A stretch of 64,000 nucleotides of DNA from Nereocystis luetkeana. Lineage: Eukaryota; Sar; Phaeophyceae; Laminariales; Laminariaceae. Below are positions 12,501 to 19,480 of the stretch, piece by piece. The notes under the pieces are model-generated. The model was not told where the DNA came from. It saw only the letters and a list, made by a program, of their open reading frames with translations, and did not search any database. The stretch spans positions 2,825,403 through 2,889,402 of the forward strand of contig JARUPZ010000024.1 of NCBI GenBank assembly GCA_031213475.1. The letters are read 5' to 3'. The translations under genes and the position numbers were made by a program. The first letter of the stretch is position 1, and each line of letters starts with the position of its first letter.

Positions 12501-15500
12501 CAGATTGATGGGCAATAGGGTCGGGGGGTCGAATCCACCACCCCCGTCATGGTGACAAGACATAAAAAAACAGTGAAATTGAAGGCGAACTTTGAAAGAC
12601 AAAACCGCAAGTATAATACCAGGTAGCTGGCAAGGTCACGGGATAGTCTGCCAACAATCGCAACCGTCACGTTGACGACGAAACAAGAAAAGGCGTGTGT
12701 GGGGGGTGGGCGGGGGAGGGGCCGTCCTCATTTGTGGCTCGTCTTTATTCGAACATCCATTTCGAGACGGAGCACCATTCCTGCTCCTACAAGAGACACC
12801 TCCAACATTTGGGCAGTCACTGCTTGTTTTCCACATACTACGTGTGTTTTTTGGCAGGTGGGGGGGGGGGGGGGGGGTGTACTCGATAGGAGAGATGTGG
12901 GGGGGGGGGGAAGGAACCCATGTCATGAATAGCCGTACTCGTGCGTATGACAATAGACCCCTCGCATCGCTACAATGCCGGGACGGGGCACGTCGGGTTT
13001 TCACCGATCCGGCAGACATGGCTTGTTGCACCGCAAGGTGAAGAGCCCGGGAGGTGTTGGCGAGTCGCATAGAGAGTGGGCTGCGTCCTACTGAGAACCG
13101 CGTGTGAGGCGATCTCGGCACGTTGTGCGTACTTTCTTGCATATGGATAACAGCGTCGAAATATTTGATGGGAGGGGTTTCGAACAACAAAACATGAGGG
13201 GGGGGAAGGGGGGGGGGGGGTCCCGAAAAACGGACGAAGACGGAGAGGGGCCTCGAAACAAAGAAAAGGAGGGGGGGGGGGGGGGAACAAAACATATTTC
13301 CCCTCCATTCGCGTCAACTGGTACCAGGTAGTGTGTAATATTCACCTTGGTTAGCATACATGCCACGATCTGTTCGGGTGTGAAAATCTGTGTGCTGTCC
13401 TCGTAGTCCAGCTCGATCCCCACGCCCCCGGTTTTCGGGTGCTTGCTGAGGCATTCGGACGGAGGAGGGAGGGGGGGGGTGAAGAGGTGAACTGTCAGCG
13501 GGGGGGAAAAGGGCTTGCTACAATATATACAATAAACATTACCAGGTACCTGCGTAGCTCGATTCCTACATACGTTCCCTCTTACTGACAACCACCTGCC
13601 CTGCTTCCCTATATTCCACCACTCCCTGGCCCTACCCGCTCCGTCTCGAAAGGGATGGGTCAATGGACAAATGAACAATAAGGCAAGCAAGCAATCAGTA
13701 CGCCTCCGCCTCCGCCTCCGCCCCCTCTTCCCTTCCCTTTTTTCATAGCAACTCCGTCGCTCTCCCCACCCCTTTCCCTTTCTCAACAACCGCCGGCCAA
13801 CGGGAGGGCTTCCTCGATGGGAGATAACAGTACGCGATACGATTCGTTGAGAATTTAGTCCGTCGGTGTTTTTGGCCAACCGAATTTACCGCTGGAAAGT
13901 CCATTCTCATATTCAAGTTTCCGTGCCGAGCCAAAAAAACGTTTTCACCTCTTTGAAATCCGTTTTTCTAAATTCGAGTTTCCGTGCCAAAACGCTGCAT
14001 ATACCGCTCTTCACCTTTTTAGCACCGCAGTCCCGTTTGGGGACAAATTACTTAAAAATTGACCGGTTTATCCCCAAACAGGACTGTAGTCCTACAAAAG
14101 GTTCATGAAGTCCATTCTCTCTCACAACCATGGACGTCCTTAACCATTCCAGTACTGCACTTTACAGAAATACGTACTCACCACTCTGGACGGAAATTTA
14201 AGGATCGTTTAGTATTCGTTCAAGTGTAAAAACAATCCTTATACTTCCGACCACAGTGCTATCAGTCCTAAATAGGTTTCACCTCTACACTAAAAGCCAA
14301 TAAAAAGTGCCCCGCACTAATTTACCCTCAAACTCAAGGTTCCCAAAAAAAATGTGCCCCAAACTGATTACCCTTACATTTGACGTCAAAAAGGCCTCTC
14401 CCACTAATTCCAAGTCGCATGTTCCAAGAAACTTTAGGTTAACCCTTTTAGAACCGCAGTCTCGTTTTGGGGACATACCAGTCAAATTTCAAGTAGTTTG
14501 TCCCCAAAACGGAACTGCGGTTCTATAGGGGTTAAAAACCAATGTCTCACGGCAGTAATTACCCATATATATATTGATAAAGAAGTGTCCAACACTAATT
14601 CCGAGTATATGCCCCAAATAAAATGGTTGCAGTTCTCGAGAGGGTTGAGAAGGACCCCCCACAGTTGCCTGTGCTGTATTTCAGGCAGAACCTCACATGC
14701 CCTCGAAGGCAAGCGGCTTAAGGTCCACCTGTAGAGGAAACGTCTCAAATCGGAAAAACCCTACTCGTACGTACCGCTGTCCTGCAGTTCCAGGCCCGTT
14801 TCGCGTGCACTTGGAGGACAGCAGTCGCTTGAGATCCTTCCTACATAATCAACCTCTTCAAGCGGATACTCCGACTACCGTGCTCAAAGTTCAGGCCCAC
14901 GCCAAAACGCACTTTAAGGGGGAACCGCTTGAAGTCTCCCGCCTAGGAGCCCGTCTCAAAAGAAGGTATCCCACAATAACTGTCCTGTACGAGTAATCAA
15001 CGCCAGCCGCTCGCCTCACATGCATCTGAAGGCGCCACTTGAGACCCATCTACGAAACCTCTTCATCCGATGCGATACCCCACCACGTACTACTGTCCTG
15101 TGATTCCAGGCCCCGCCTCACATGCACTTGAAGGGAAGCCGTTTGAGGTCCGCCTCGAGGTCGGGAGAGCCCCAGGAGCGCCCGACCAGGCGCTTCACCT
15201 CCCTGACCGTGTTCTTGAAGTTGCTCTTCGCGATGCTGGCCGCCCCCTCCCCCATCAGCCGCTGCTTCCCCTGGAAGGAAACCTGGTTTGGTTGGGATTC
15301 CCGAGATCGGAACGGGATTCCCGAGCAAGGAACGGGACGGGCGAGAGACCGACCGCGTGTGGAGAGAGAGCGAGCGAGCGAAAGGGTGAATAAGGAAAAT
15401 AAAAAACGCTTTTCGTGGCCCCCAAAAGCCCCAATCATTGCAGGCGATGAGAGAAGCGAGCGAGAGGTCGAAAGAGTGAAGAAAGAAGAAAGAAAAGAAG

Positions 15501-17960
15501 AAAAAAAAACTCACACTTTTTGCCCCCCCGTCCCGCTATTATAGGGATGAGACGGTCTATGGTTATACATACGACTACGGCAATGCATGAGATCGAGTAC
15601 ATATCACCTATCGAGTACCCCCCACACACACGCATTCCCCACACCCCCTCTCCAGAACCACAACCATCACACACGACGAAAGAACAAGAGTTCCAATAAC
15701 AATGTCTACATTCCGTACGTAGGCAATGTGTTGTGTCTCGTGTGTCTCCCTCTCTCAAAACACCCAGACGGTCATCTTCTTCAGGGGTGTTTACTACCGG
15801 TTCAGACCGCGAGGTTCAGGTCCGATCAGAAGACCCCGGGTCTGAGCGACCGCACCATGCGAGAGTCATGTGCACCATATCTGTTATATGCCTCGGATGT
15901 AACAGTGTGCAGGTAATGTGTCCGATACCGGCGGTAGCATCATCCACTGCCACTGTACCTGAAGCAGTGCGTACATCTCCCCATACAGACGATGCATGGA
16001 GGACCATTAGCGGCTCCGCGGACATGTCCCCCCTGACAGTCTTTGAAGGCAGCTTGTCGACTGGCAGGACTACCGAGTCCGCGGCGGAGTCGGAGGCTCC
16101 GGTAGGCCGAGTGTGTCCTCACCCATACAGCAGTATACCACTGCCATGTCCGCTGTTACCCAACGGAGTGGGTATACCGTAGGTGTGGGAGCTCATGGCA
16201 AGTCCTCCCTACCCTCGGTACCGGTGGCCGGTAAGTGGTATACTGCTGTATGGGTGAGGACACACTCGGCCTACCGGAGCCTCCGACTCCGCGACTCACC
16301 GTATTACCCCCACCACCATCCTTCATCACTCGGGCCATGGCAGCCACGCACCGTACCAGTGAACAAGCCGGCCGCCCCGGTGGTTCAAGTGGTTAACCTC
16401 GAATTCTACTTGTTTGAGTCCTGGGTTCGAGCCCCAGGTGGGTCGGACTTTGACTTTATTTGCAAAAATAAAAAAGGATTCAATTGTTGAGAGCGCCTTG
16501 CAGCGTGGGTATATAGGCACAATTCGATGCGAGTCGACGAGGGAAGAAAAGGCTGAAATATTCTCGCGATAAAAAGGAAGGCACGTACCGTAGCGGGAAG
16601 GGGGTAGAAGAGCCTGCTATGTGACCCCGGATCTGAGTCACGAGTTGGAAGGAGAGAGAGAAGAAGATGTGCGAAGATGATGAATGGGATGAGGAAAAAA
16701 AAAAAAAAAAAAAAGAAGAAGGGGATACCCGACCCGATCCGTGAGAGTTAAGAAAAATCTCCCCACCCGACCTAATCTCACCCGACCAGTGAGAGTTGAA
16801 AAAAAAGCCGACCCGACCCGGCCCGCGTCGGCCGGGTCATGACCCTTGGCGACTCTTTTTTTTTCCTGGCTGACGCTCTTACCAAAGAATGACAGGAGTC
16901 CACACCACGAGCAAACATATATATTTTCAAAAGGGTACGGACGTACGTTGCTGGCAAGCATTCCCGTGTCTTTCGTATGTTCTCTCTCTACCAGGGTCGG
17001 GTTCTTCGGCTGGAGGTCTCGTCAACCCTTTTTAGAGTACCGCGCTGCTCGGCTGGAGGTCTCGTCAACCCTTTTCATCACCGCGCTGCACCAGAAACAT
17101 GTATCTGCAGAACCTCTAGTTCCAACTATTCCCTCCGCTTGCCTCAAAATGGGAGTGCAGTCCGGAAGGGGTTACGACAGCAGCCCCGTTTTGGGGACGA
17201 ACCGGTCAATTTTCATATGGTTTGACCCCACAACGGGACTGCAGTCCTACAAGGGTTCAGGAAGAACAGTAATAGGCCACACTCCTGCTGAAAAGTCATA
17301 CTGGTTCGTGTGGAAGAAAACACAGGAGACATCCAGCATGAATTTCAGCGACACTTCCAAGAGTACAAGACATCGGGTAATTGGTGGATGAAGACCCAAG
17401 GTTTTTCCCTGCGGAGGCATTCGGAGGTGGGGTGGCGCAAGGTAAAAAGCCCGACAACATTTCGTGTATAGCAAAAAAAACCCCGAATATATAGAGGCCC
17501 AATACCACCAGTTGAAGTTTTGAAAGTATATACAACCCAAGAAGCAAACGGCATAATGACCAGGGAGAGAAAAATCGACACCACTCATCGGCACCACTCT
17601 GACCAAGCAAATAAGCTCCGTTTCATATTCATTTCACACTCCAAATGTTGCCTATTTCCCCTGTCAGAATGATACGTACCAGGCATACGTGTAAACTGTA
17701 CCAGGTAAATATTTGTGAAAACTACAAACGTCACCTGTGAGTGAGATCGAGGATTTCGTCGAAGCTCATGTTTGCAAGCTGTGCGTGATACTACTGCTGT
17801 CGTGATGCTTCGATCGTACATATCTATCTATCACGCTCTCTCTCACCAGAGTAGGGTTCTTTCGGTTGGAGCTCTCGTTGAGGATTATGTCAATCCCGCC
17901 CCTGGCCGCCATTCCGATTTTGCAGCACTCATTGCCGAAGTCGATACCGATCACCGACAT
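368..17960 (-). CDS. HSP110: Hsp110-type chaperone (Hsp70 superfamily), 14 exons, 3' end outside window
   Basis: Known role of the family: ATP-dependent cytosolic chaperone and nucleotide-exchange factor for Hsp70. Exons read on the minus strand: 17960-17847, 15282-15122, 13445-13346, 12357-12256, 10842-10732, 9911-9840, 9013-8903, 7761-7639, 7282-7128, 5785-5645, 4143-4037, 1733-1651, 1092-985, 478-368. They total 1599 bp, 533 codons, and the phase agrees at every junction. All introns are GT-AG and 12 of 14 donors are GTG. The start is the ATG of MSVIGIDFGNECCKIG, the phosphate-1 loop. FLDIGHSS (about 203-210) is the Hsp110 form of phosphate-2, and VEIVGGSTR (about 341-349) is the adenosine motif. 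Residues 1 to about 390 form the ATPase domain and residues from about 397 the beta substrate-binding domain, with an acidic EEGEEDAAEAEA insert near 433-444. Family members are usually 780-860 residues, so the C-terminal lid is missing here. Exon 5 has an unusual GTGCTT donor. I am sure of the family; exact boundaries are hand-called. Confidence 0.93.
570..895. repeat. Degenerate 12-18 bp tandem repeat rich in ACCGTCAACGTTACC
   Basis: Variants of 'accgtcaacgttaccgcc' run through most of intron 13, between exons 13 and 14. They produce spurious Thr/Val-rich and Arg/Gln-rich open frames on the plus strand. A similar 6-bp-period sequence fills the intron side of exon 7 at 9030-9400. Confidence 0.7.
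1229..1342. mobile_element. MITE family B, copy 1 (diverged)
   Basis: The left end is AACGGGGGACC and the right end GGTCACCCCGCAA. The internal 'aaatattgttggtaaaaa' is shared with the other B copies. This is the most eroded copy and sits in intron 12. Confidence 0.7.
1375..1628. repeat. Repeated CCAATCA motifs in intron 12
   Basis: CCAATCA or CCGATCA/CCAATCG recurs about every 25-50 bp (near 1410, 1430, 1451, 1513, 1576, 1597), commonly as 'ggaccaatca'. It looks like a decayed tandem repeat next to the 3' end of exon 12. CCAAT-box function is possible but unsupported. Confidence 0.5.
1770..2050. repeat. Degenerate tandem repeat with TTTTCGTTTCGCACAGCAAG core
   Basis: Four imperfect units (near 1785, 1845, 1905, 2020) share 'ttcgtttcgcacagcaagcaa'. 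They lie just upstream of exon 12 in transcription order. Confidence 0.6.
2245..3622. repeat. Six-unit tandem array, period about 247 bp, each unit with a hairpin core
   Basis: The core 'gctaggcgcgtgctcgcgag' followed by 'gggttcaagtacccgcgaca' recurs near 2299, 2537, 2780, 3030, 3277 (diverged) and 3535. The cores are nearly identical (130-140 bp), while the roughly 110 bp between them differ. Each core folds on itself: GCTAGGCGCG pairs with CGCGCCGCCTAGGC. The array occupies intron 11. Dispersed-core amplification is one explanation. Confidence 0.85.
3623..4030. other. Intron 11 remainder; no feature recognised
   Basis: Simple 'acgacgacg' and 'actgctgca' stretches give short spurious open frames. 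No exon or repeat family was identified between the hairpin array and exon 11. Confidence 0.4.
4190..4376. mobile_element. MITE family D, copy 1
   Basis: Ends are inverted: 'cagtacgtggcccctctatagtgc' on the left, and 'gcactatggagggaccaccactgcag' on the right. The interior repeats 'tagtgccgg'. It lies in intron 10. A TACCTGGTA footprint (4376-4384) abuts the right end. Confidence 0.75.
4385..5160. other. Intron 10 segment; no feature recognised
   Basis: A minus-strand frame around 4745-4830 faintly resembles an Hsp110 segment but has no matching splice sites or phase. A (CATCAA/CATCAC)n patch is at 5083-5115. Confidence 0.4.
5161..5265. mobile_element. MITE family B, copy 2
   Basis: Ends are TTACGGGGGACC and GGCCCCCCGTAA, flanked by TA on both sides. 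The copy is about 105 bp and lies in intron 10. It has no coding capacity, as expected for a non-autonomous TA-targeting element. Confidence 0.85.
5267..5474. mobile_element. MITE family D, copy 2
   Basis: The ends 'acagcagccgtggtccctcc' and 'catagggacccctgctgta' are inverted. It sits immediately beside MITE B copy 2 in intron 10. Confidence 0.7.
5860..6150 (-). repeat. Dispersed poly-C repeat (family C), partial, minus orientation
   Basis: Positions 5985-6145 match the reverse complement of the element at 40400-40620 (ATGCATGA..GCCGTAGTCGTATG, cggcattgtagg-like and gcgactcgcccaacacctc motifs). It is preceded by a G-rich tract at 5865-5950. It lies in intron 9, upstream of exon 10. Confidence 0.7.
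6151..6885. other. Intron 9 segment; no feature recognised
   Basis: No exon, repeat family or RNA gene was identified. Short open frames on both strands lack recognisable domains. Confidence 0.4.
6886..6997. mobile_element. MITE family B, copy 3, carrying a 7-bp TA-duplicating insertion
   Basis: The left arm reads GGACCATAGTAAATAGGACC. The right arm should be its mirror but is broken by CCTGGTA after GGTCCTA, giving TACCTGGTA at 6969-6977. The left arm of the same element thus shows what the right arm looked like before the insertion. Confidence 0.9.
7904..8008. mobile_element. MITE family B, copy 4
   Basis: Ends are TTACGGAGGACC and GGCCCCCCGTAA with TA flanks. It is close to full length and lies in intron 7. 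Confidence 0.85.
8095..8127. repeat. (CAG)n microsatellite
   Basis: A short run of AGCAGCAGC repeats lies in intron 7. Confidence 0.7.
8319..8795 (-). repeat. Echoes of the exon 7 3' end, period about 150 bp, in intron 7
   Basis: Exon 7 ends near 8899-8950. Decayed copies of its last 45 bp and donor lie at 8746-8790, 8467-8520 and 8319-8368, with a possible fourth near 8178. The copy at 8467-8520 still reads ADNFQAKMWK followed by GTGTGG, against ADEFQAKTGK followed by GTGCGT in the exon. Spacing is about 150 bp once the MITE B at 8609-8718 is removed. The exon boundary thus appears to be the first unit of a tandem array. Confidence 0.75.
8609..8718. mobile_element. MITE family B, copy 5
   Basis: Left end AACGGGGCACC, right end GGCCCCCCGTAA, with the conserved B interior. 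It is inserted inside the exon 7 echo array, so it is younger than that array. Confidence 0.85.
9030..9405. repeat. Degenerate CGGTTACAGTTACG repeat
   Basis: A six-base periodic 'ggttac/agttac' sequence covers most of the intron 6 flank of exon 7. On the minus strand it reads as GTAACC/GTAACTG repeats, like those at 570-895. Confidence 0.65.
9463..9540. repeat. Long poly-C tract
   Basis: The run is nearly pure C with a few A and T interruptions. It is the longest homopolymer in the window and lies in intron 6. Sequencing or assembly length errors are likely here. Confidence 0.85.
9645..9838. mobile_element. MITE family D, copy 3, ending at the exon 6 donor
   Basis: Ends are 'acagcagtgtgtcggtctct' and 'agagggaccgctactgca', with internal 'gccggcacta' motifs. 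The right end runs into the 5' splice site of intron 6: on the minus strand CAG|GTGCAGTAGCGGTCCCTC, where the donor bases correspond to the outer end of the element. Confidence 0.75.
10402..10490 (-). repeat. Echo of the exon 5 3' end in intron 5
   Basis: On the minus strand this reads ATVLAYDTYKSIAGEFHQKE, against ATALAYGIYKSAKGEFHEK in exon 5 (10732-10842). It lies 313 bp further into the intron. The frame stays open to a stop shortly after, but the first half of the exon and an acceptor are absent. A decayed duplicate is therefore more likely than an alternative exon. Confidence 0.8.
10845..11625. other. Intron 4 segment; no exon recognised
   Basis: AGCAGC simple repeats occur at 10905-10995. 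A plus-strand B-box-like GGGTTCGAGTC at 11451-11462 lacks a tRNA fold. The minus-strand open frame covering 10663-11370 is only the exon 5 frame running on into intron. Confidence 0.45.
11626..11722. mobile_element. MITE family B, copy 6 (right tip lost)
   Basis: It begins TTACGGGGGACCATAGTTAA. The right arm stops at TTAACTATGGCC without the CCCCGTAA tip. It lies in intron 4. Confidence 0.8.
11723..12047. other. Intron 4 segment; nothing recognised
   Basis: This AT-richer sequence between two MITE B copies shows no exon, repeat family or RNA gene. Confidence 0.4.
12048..12152. mobile_element. MITE family B, copy 7
   Basis: Left TAACGGGGGGGCGTAGTATATAGGACC, with matching inverted right end GGTCCTATTTACTATGGTC. 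It lies in intron 4, about 100 bp from the exon 4 donor. A (CAC)n patch follows at 12185-12237. Confidence 0.8.
12850..13170 (-). repeat. Dispersed poly-C repeat (family C), minus orientation
   Basis: It starts with G-runs and 'gtgtactcgataggagagatg', followed by the reverse complement of the body at 40400-40620. It ends near 'catatggataacagcgtcga'. Further G-runs flank it at 13200-13285. It lies in intron 3. Confidence 0.8.
14013..14104. mobile_element. MITE family A, copy 1
   Basis: It is a near-palindrome: 'agcaccgcagtcccgtttgg' on one side and 'ccaaacaggactgtagtcct' on the other. The spacer is short and AT-rich. It lies in intron 2. Confidence 0.8.
14280..14640. repeat. Degenerate GTGCCCC..ACTAATT repeat around MITE A copy 2
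   Basis: Variants of 'cactaattccaagt' and 'gtgccccaaactgatta' recur near 14307, 14352, 14401, 14594 and 14612. The unit is too eroded to define a period. Confidence 0.4.
14439..14535. mobile_element. MITE family A, copy 2
   Basis: The TTAACCCTTTTAGAACCGCAG arm is mirrored by CTGCGGTTCTATAGGGGTTAA. Both ends contain TTAA. It lies in intron 2. Confidence 0.85.
14688..15065 (-). repeat. Echoes of the exon 2 3' end, period about 106 bp, in intron 2
   Basis: The exon 2 end with its donor spans 15111-15167. Four decayed copies begin near 15010, 14896, 14795 and 14688. Each keeps a CCTCACATGCACTTGAAGG-like start (the donor and FKCM codons) and a 'cgcttgagatc' block (the DLKRLP codons). Spacers share 'actgtcctg..ttccagg'. 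This is a tandem array whose outermost unit is the functional exon end. Confidence 0.8.
15545..15640 (+). repeat. Family C fragment
   Basis: 'Gagacggtctatggttatac..' to 'tatcgagtacccccc' matches the 3' end of the family C body. It lies in intron 1. Confidence 0.65.
15641..16078. other. Intron 1 segment; nothing recognised
   Basis: Several open frames on both strands are present, but none with a recognisable domain. Confidence 0.4.
16084..16293. repeat. Inverted repeat, arms about 60 bp, spacer about 90 bp
   Basis: The left arm (16084-16143) 'cggagtcggaggctccggta' and onward is the nearly perfect reverse complement of 16233-16293. The arms would form a stable hairpin. No related copy was seen in the window. 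Confidence 0.85.
16370..16445 (+). other. tRNA-like sequence (pseudo-tRNA or SINE head)
   Basis: It is 76 nt with a perfect T arm (CTGGG-TTCGAGC-CCCAG), a 3-bp D stem (GGT/ACC) around TTCAAGTGG, and a 5-bp anticodon stem (CGAAT/GTTTG). The acceptor stem pairs at only five of seven positions. The anticodon loop (TCTACTT) lacks U33. It is probably a decayed tRNA or tRNA-derived SINE and not a working gene. Confidence 0.45.
16979..17085 (-). repeat. Echoes of the exon 1 3' end in intron 1
   Basis: Exon 1 ends at 17836-17880 (plus strand 'tctcaccagagtagggttct' then 'ttcggttggagctctcgtt'). Positions 16979-17025 repeat this as 'tctaccagggtcgggttctt' and 'cggctggaggtctcgtc'. A second partial copy lies at 17045-17083. 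Confidence 0.7.
17166..17259. mobile_element. MITE family A, copy 3
   Basis: 'Cagccccgttttggggacga' is mirrored by 'gaccccacaacgggactgca'. The outer tips are eroded. It lies in intron 1. Confidence 0.75.
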
Positions 17961-18899
17961 GGTGCTCGCTCCCTTATTTACTGCTGCTTCCTATAAACTC
18001 CCTCTCGCTTTTCTCCAGTTCCGGGTTCTGCTTTCGCGCCAACCCGCCGTTCACGTTCCAAAGGAGTTCCCAAAAAGGTTGCCTGCGAAACCACCGCGGA
18101 TCGGGACGGGACCCCATAGGGCGACGCCGCACACGACAGGACAGGGCAGGGAGGCAGTGCAGGAGACGACACAAAGCGGGCGGGAAAGCGCCGTAAAAAT
18201 AACGCCTCCAACGAAGCCCAAGCACACTGGAGGCAGTTTCACTTATACTTGCAACAGGCTAACCCGGGGGGTATGGGGGCGGAGGAGGGGTTCATGTCAT
18301 GTATGGCCGTAGTCGTATAGCGATAGACCCCCGCATCCCCACAATGCCAGGACGGAGCACGTCGGGTTTTTCCATCCAGGCAGGGGGGAGGGCCATCACA
18401 GAACTGTAGGCACACGGCTAACACTTCCCGCGGTTTGTATACATCCATGGTCGAAAAACAAATTCTGACCACGAGAAAAACACACGGCAAGTCATTTTAG
18501 CGGCCCTTTGCTATCGCCAACCTTTTCTGGAATGAGACGCATGGGTGGTCGAGCGTTCAAACAAACGATATAGGTGGCGTTCGCTCGCTCTCACGCGCGC
18601 GCGCTGGAAAAAAACAGCACGCACAAATCGAGCAATGGAATCCGAAAAAAAACGAGGTCCAACAAATGACGTTACGCGGTGACGATCCAGGTGCGGAAAC
18701 TATGAGTCTGGGGTCGGTCGAGGCACGCCAAGGTAAATCTCGCTGGATGTCAAGGGGTGGAAGTGCTGTCTCCTGGCATCTTTGATTACAACTGTTGGAG
18801 TTCATTCGGCAGCACCGTTCCGCTTTTACCTTGGTTTTGGTCAACTTGCCTACAGCAAAGAATACGGCAGTAGGTGTAACGTAGCCCGAACGGGGTTGG
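17961..18899. other. 5' flank of the Hsp110 gene
   Basis: This segment is upstream of the Hsp110 ATG on the minus strand. It includes the probable promoter and 5' UTR, but I see no convincing heat-shock element or initiator. A family C fragment (minus orientation) occupies about 18292-18375. Confidence 0.45.
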
Positions 18900-19217
18900 T
18901 ACGATGGTCGCCCCTCTATAGTGCCGGTTGCCCGCTATAGTGCCTGTGGGACCGCACGGCACAGATGAGTTTCACCAATGCGGTAGTTAGTGTGCGGGGT
19001 AGTGCCGGTTGCCGCTATCATAGTGCCGGTATGAGGGTCGATCATAACGAGGGCTGTATTACCGAAAATTCGGGAAAAAAACGAAAAAAAAAACTGAAAA
19101 ACAGTACCGAAATTTCGGGAAAAAAACGAAAAAAAAAACTGAAAAACAGCCCTCATTAAGATCGACCTTTAGAGACTGACACATACCGGCACTAGAGAGG
19201 GACCACTACCGTACTAC
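18900..19217. mobile_element. MITE family D, copy 4, with nested insertion
   Basis: The outer ends are 'ggtcgcccctctatagtgcc' and 'ggcactagagagggaccac'. A second element lies inside at about 19036-19165. It is bounded by 'cgagggctgt' and its inverse 'acagccctc', and contains two tandem 47-48 bp units starting 'taccgaaaattcgggaaaa'. Confidence 0.75.
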
Positions 19218-19224
19218 AGAGTTG

Positions 19225-19480
19225 GATTGACACGACACATCCTACTGTAAATGGAAGCCTGCACACGTCGGATAGATCATCTACAGAGATATCATCAACA
19301 GATAGGTCGTTTACAGATAGATCACCTACCGACAGATCATCTACAGATAGGTCGTCCACAGATAGATCATGTACCATGGATCATACACATACCAGGTACA
19401 TATTATTTACAGATAGATCATCTACAGATAGATCATATACACATATATCGTCTAGATTATCCAGATACTAGCCTGCCGTT
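19225..19480. repeat. GATC-rich tandem repeat 'acagatagatcatct'
   Basis: A 12-15 bp unit built on AGATAGATCATCTAC is repeated about a dozen times. It produces an artificial Asp/Leu/Ser peptide repeat on the minus strand. Confidence 0.8.

Noticed and set aside
12478-12545. Second tRNA-like sequence with a GGTCGAATCC B-box
   Set aside because: Only the T arm region is recognisable. No acceptor or D arm could be paired.
14697-14996. Plus-strand open frame containing NRKNPTRT, similar to the NRKNPTLV of Hsp110 exon 1
   Set aside because: It is on the opposite strand to the gene and lies within the exon 2 echo array. The match is short and probably chance.
17961-18110. Heat-shock element upstream of the Hsp110 gene
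   Set aside because: A GAAC..TTT..GGAAC..GAAC stretch is present on the minus strand, but the central TTC unit is missing and no clear nGAAnnTTCn array exists.
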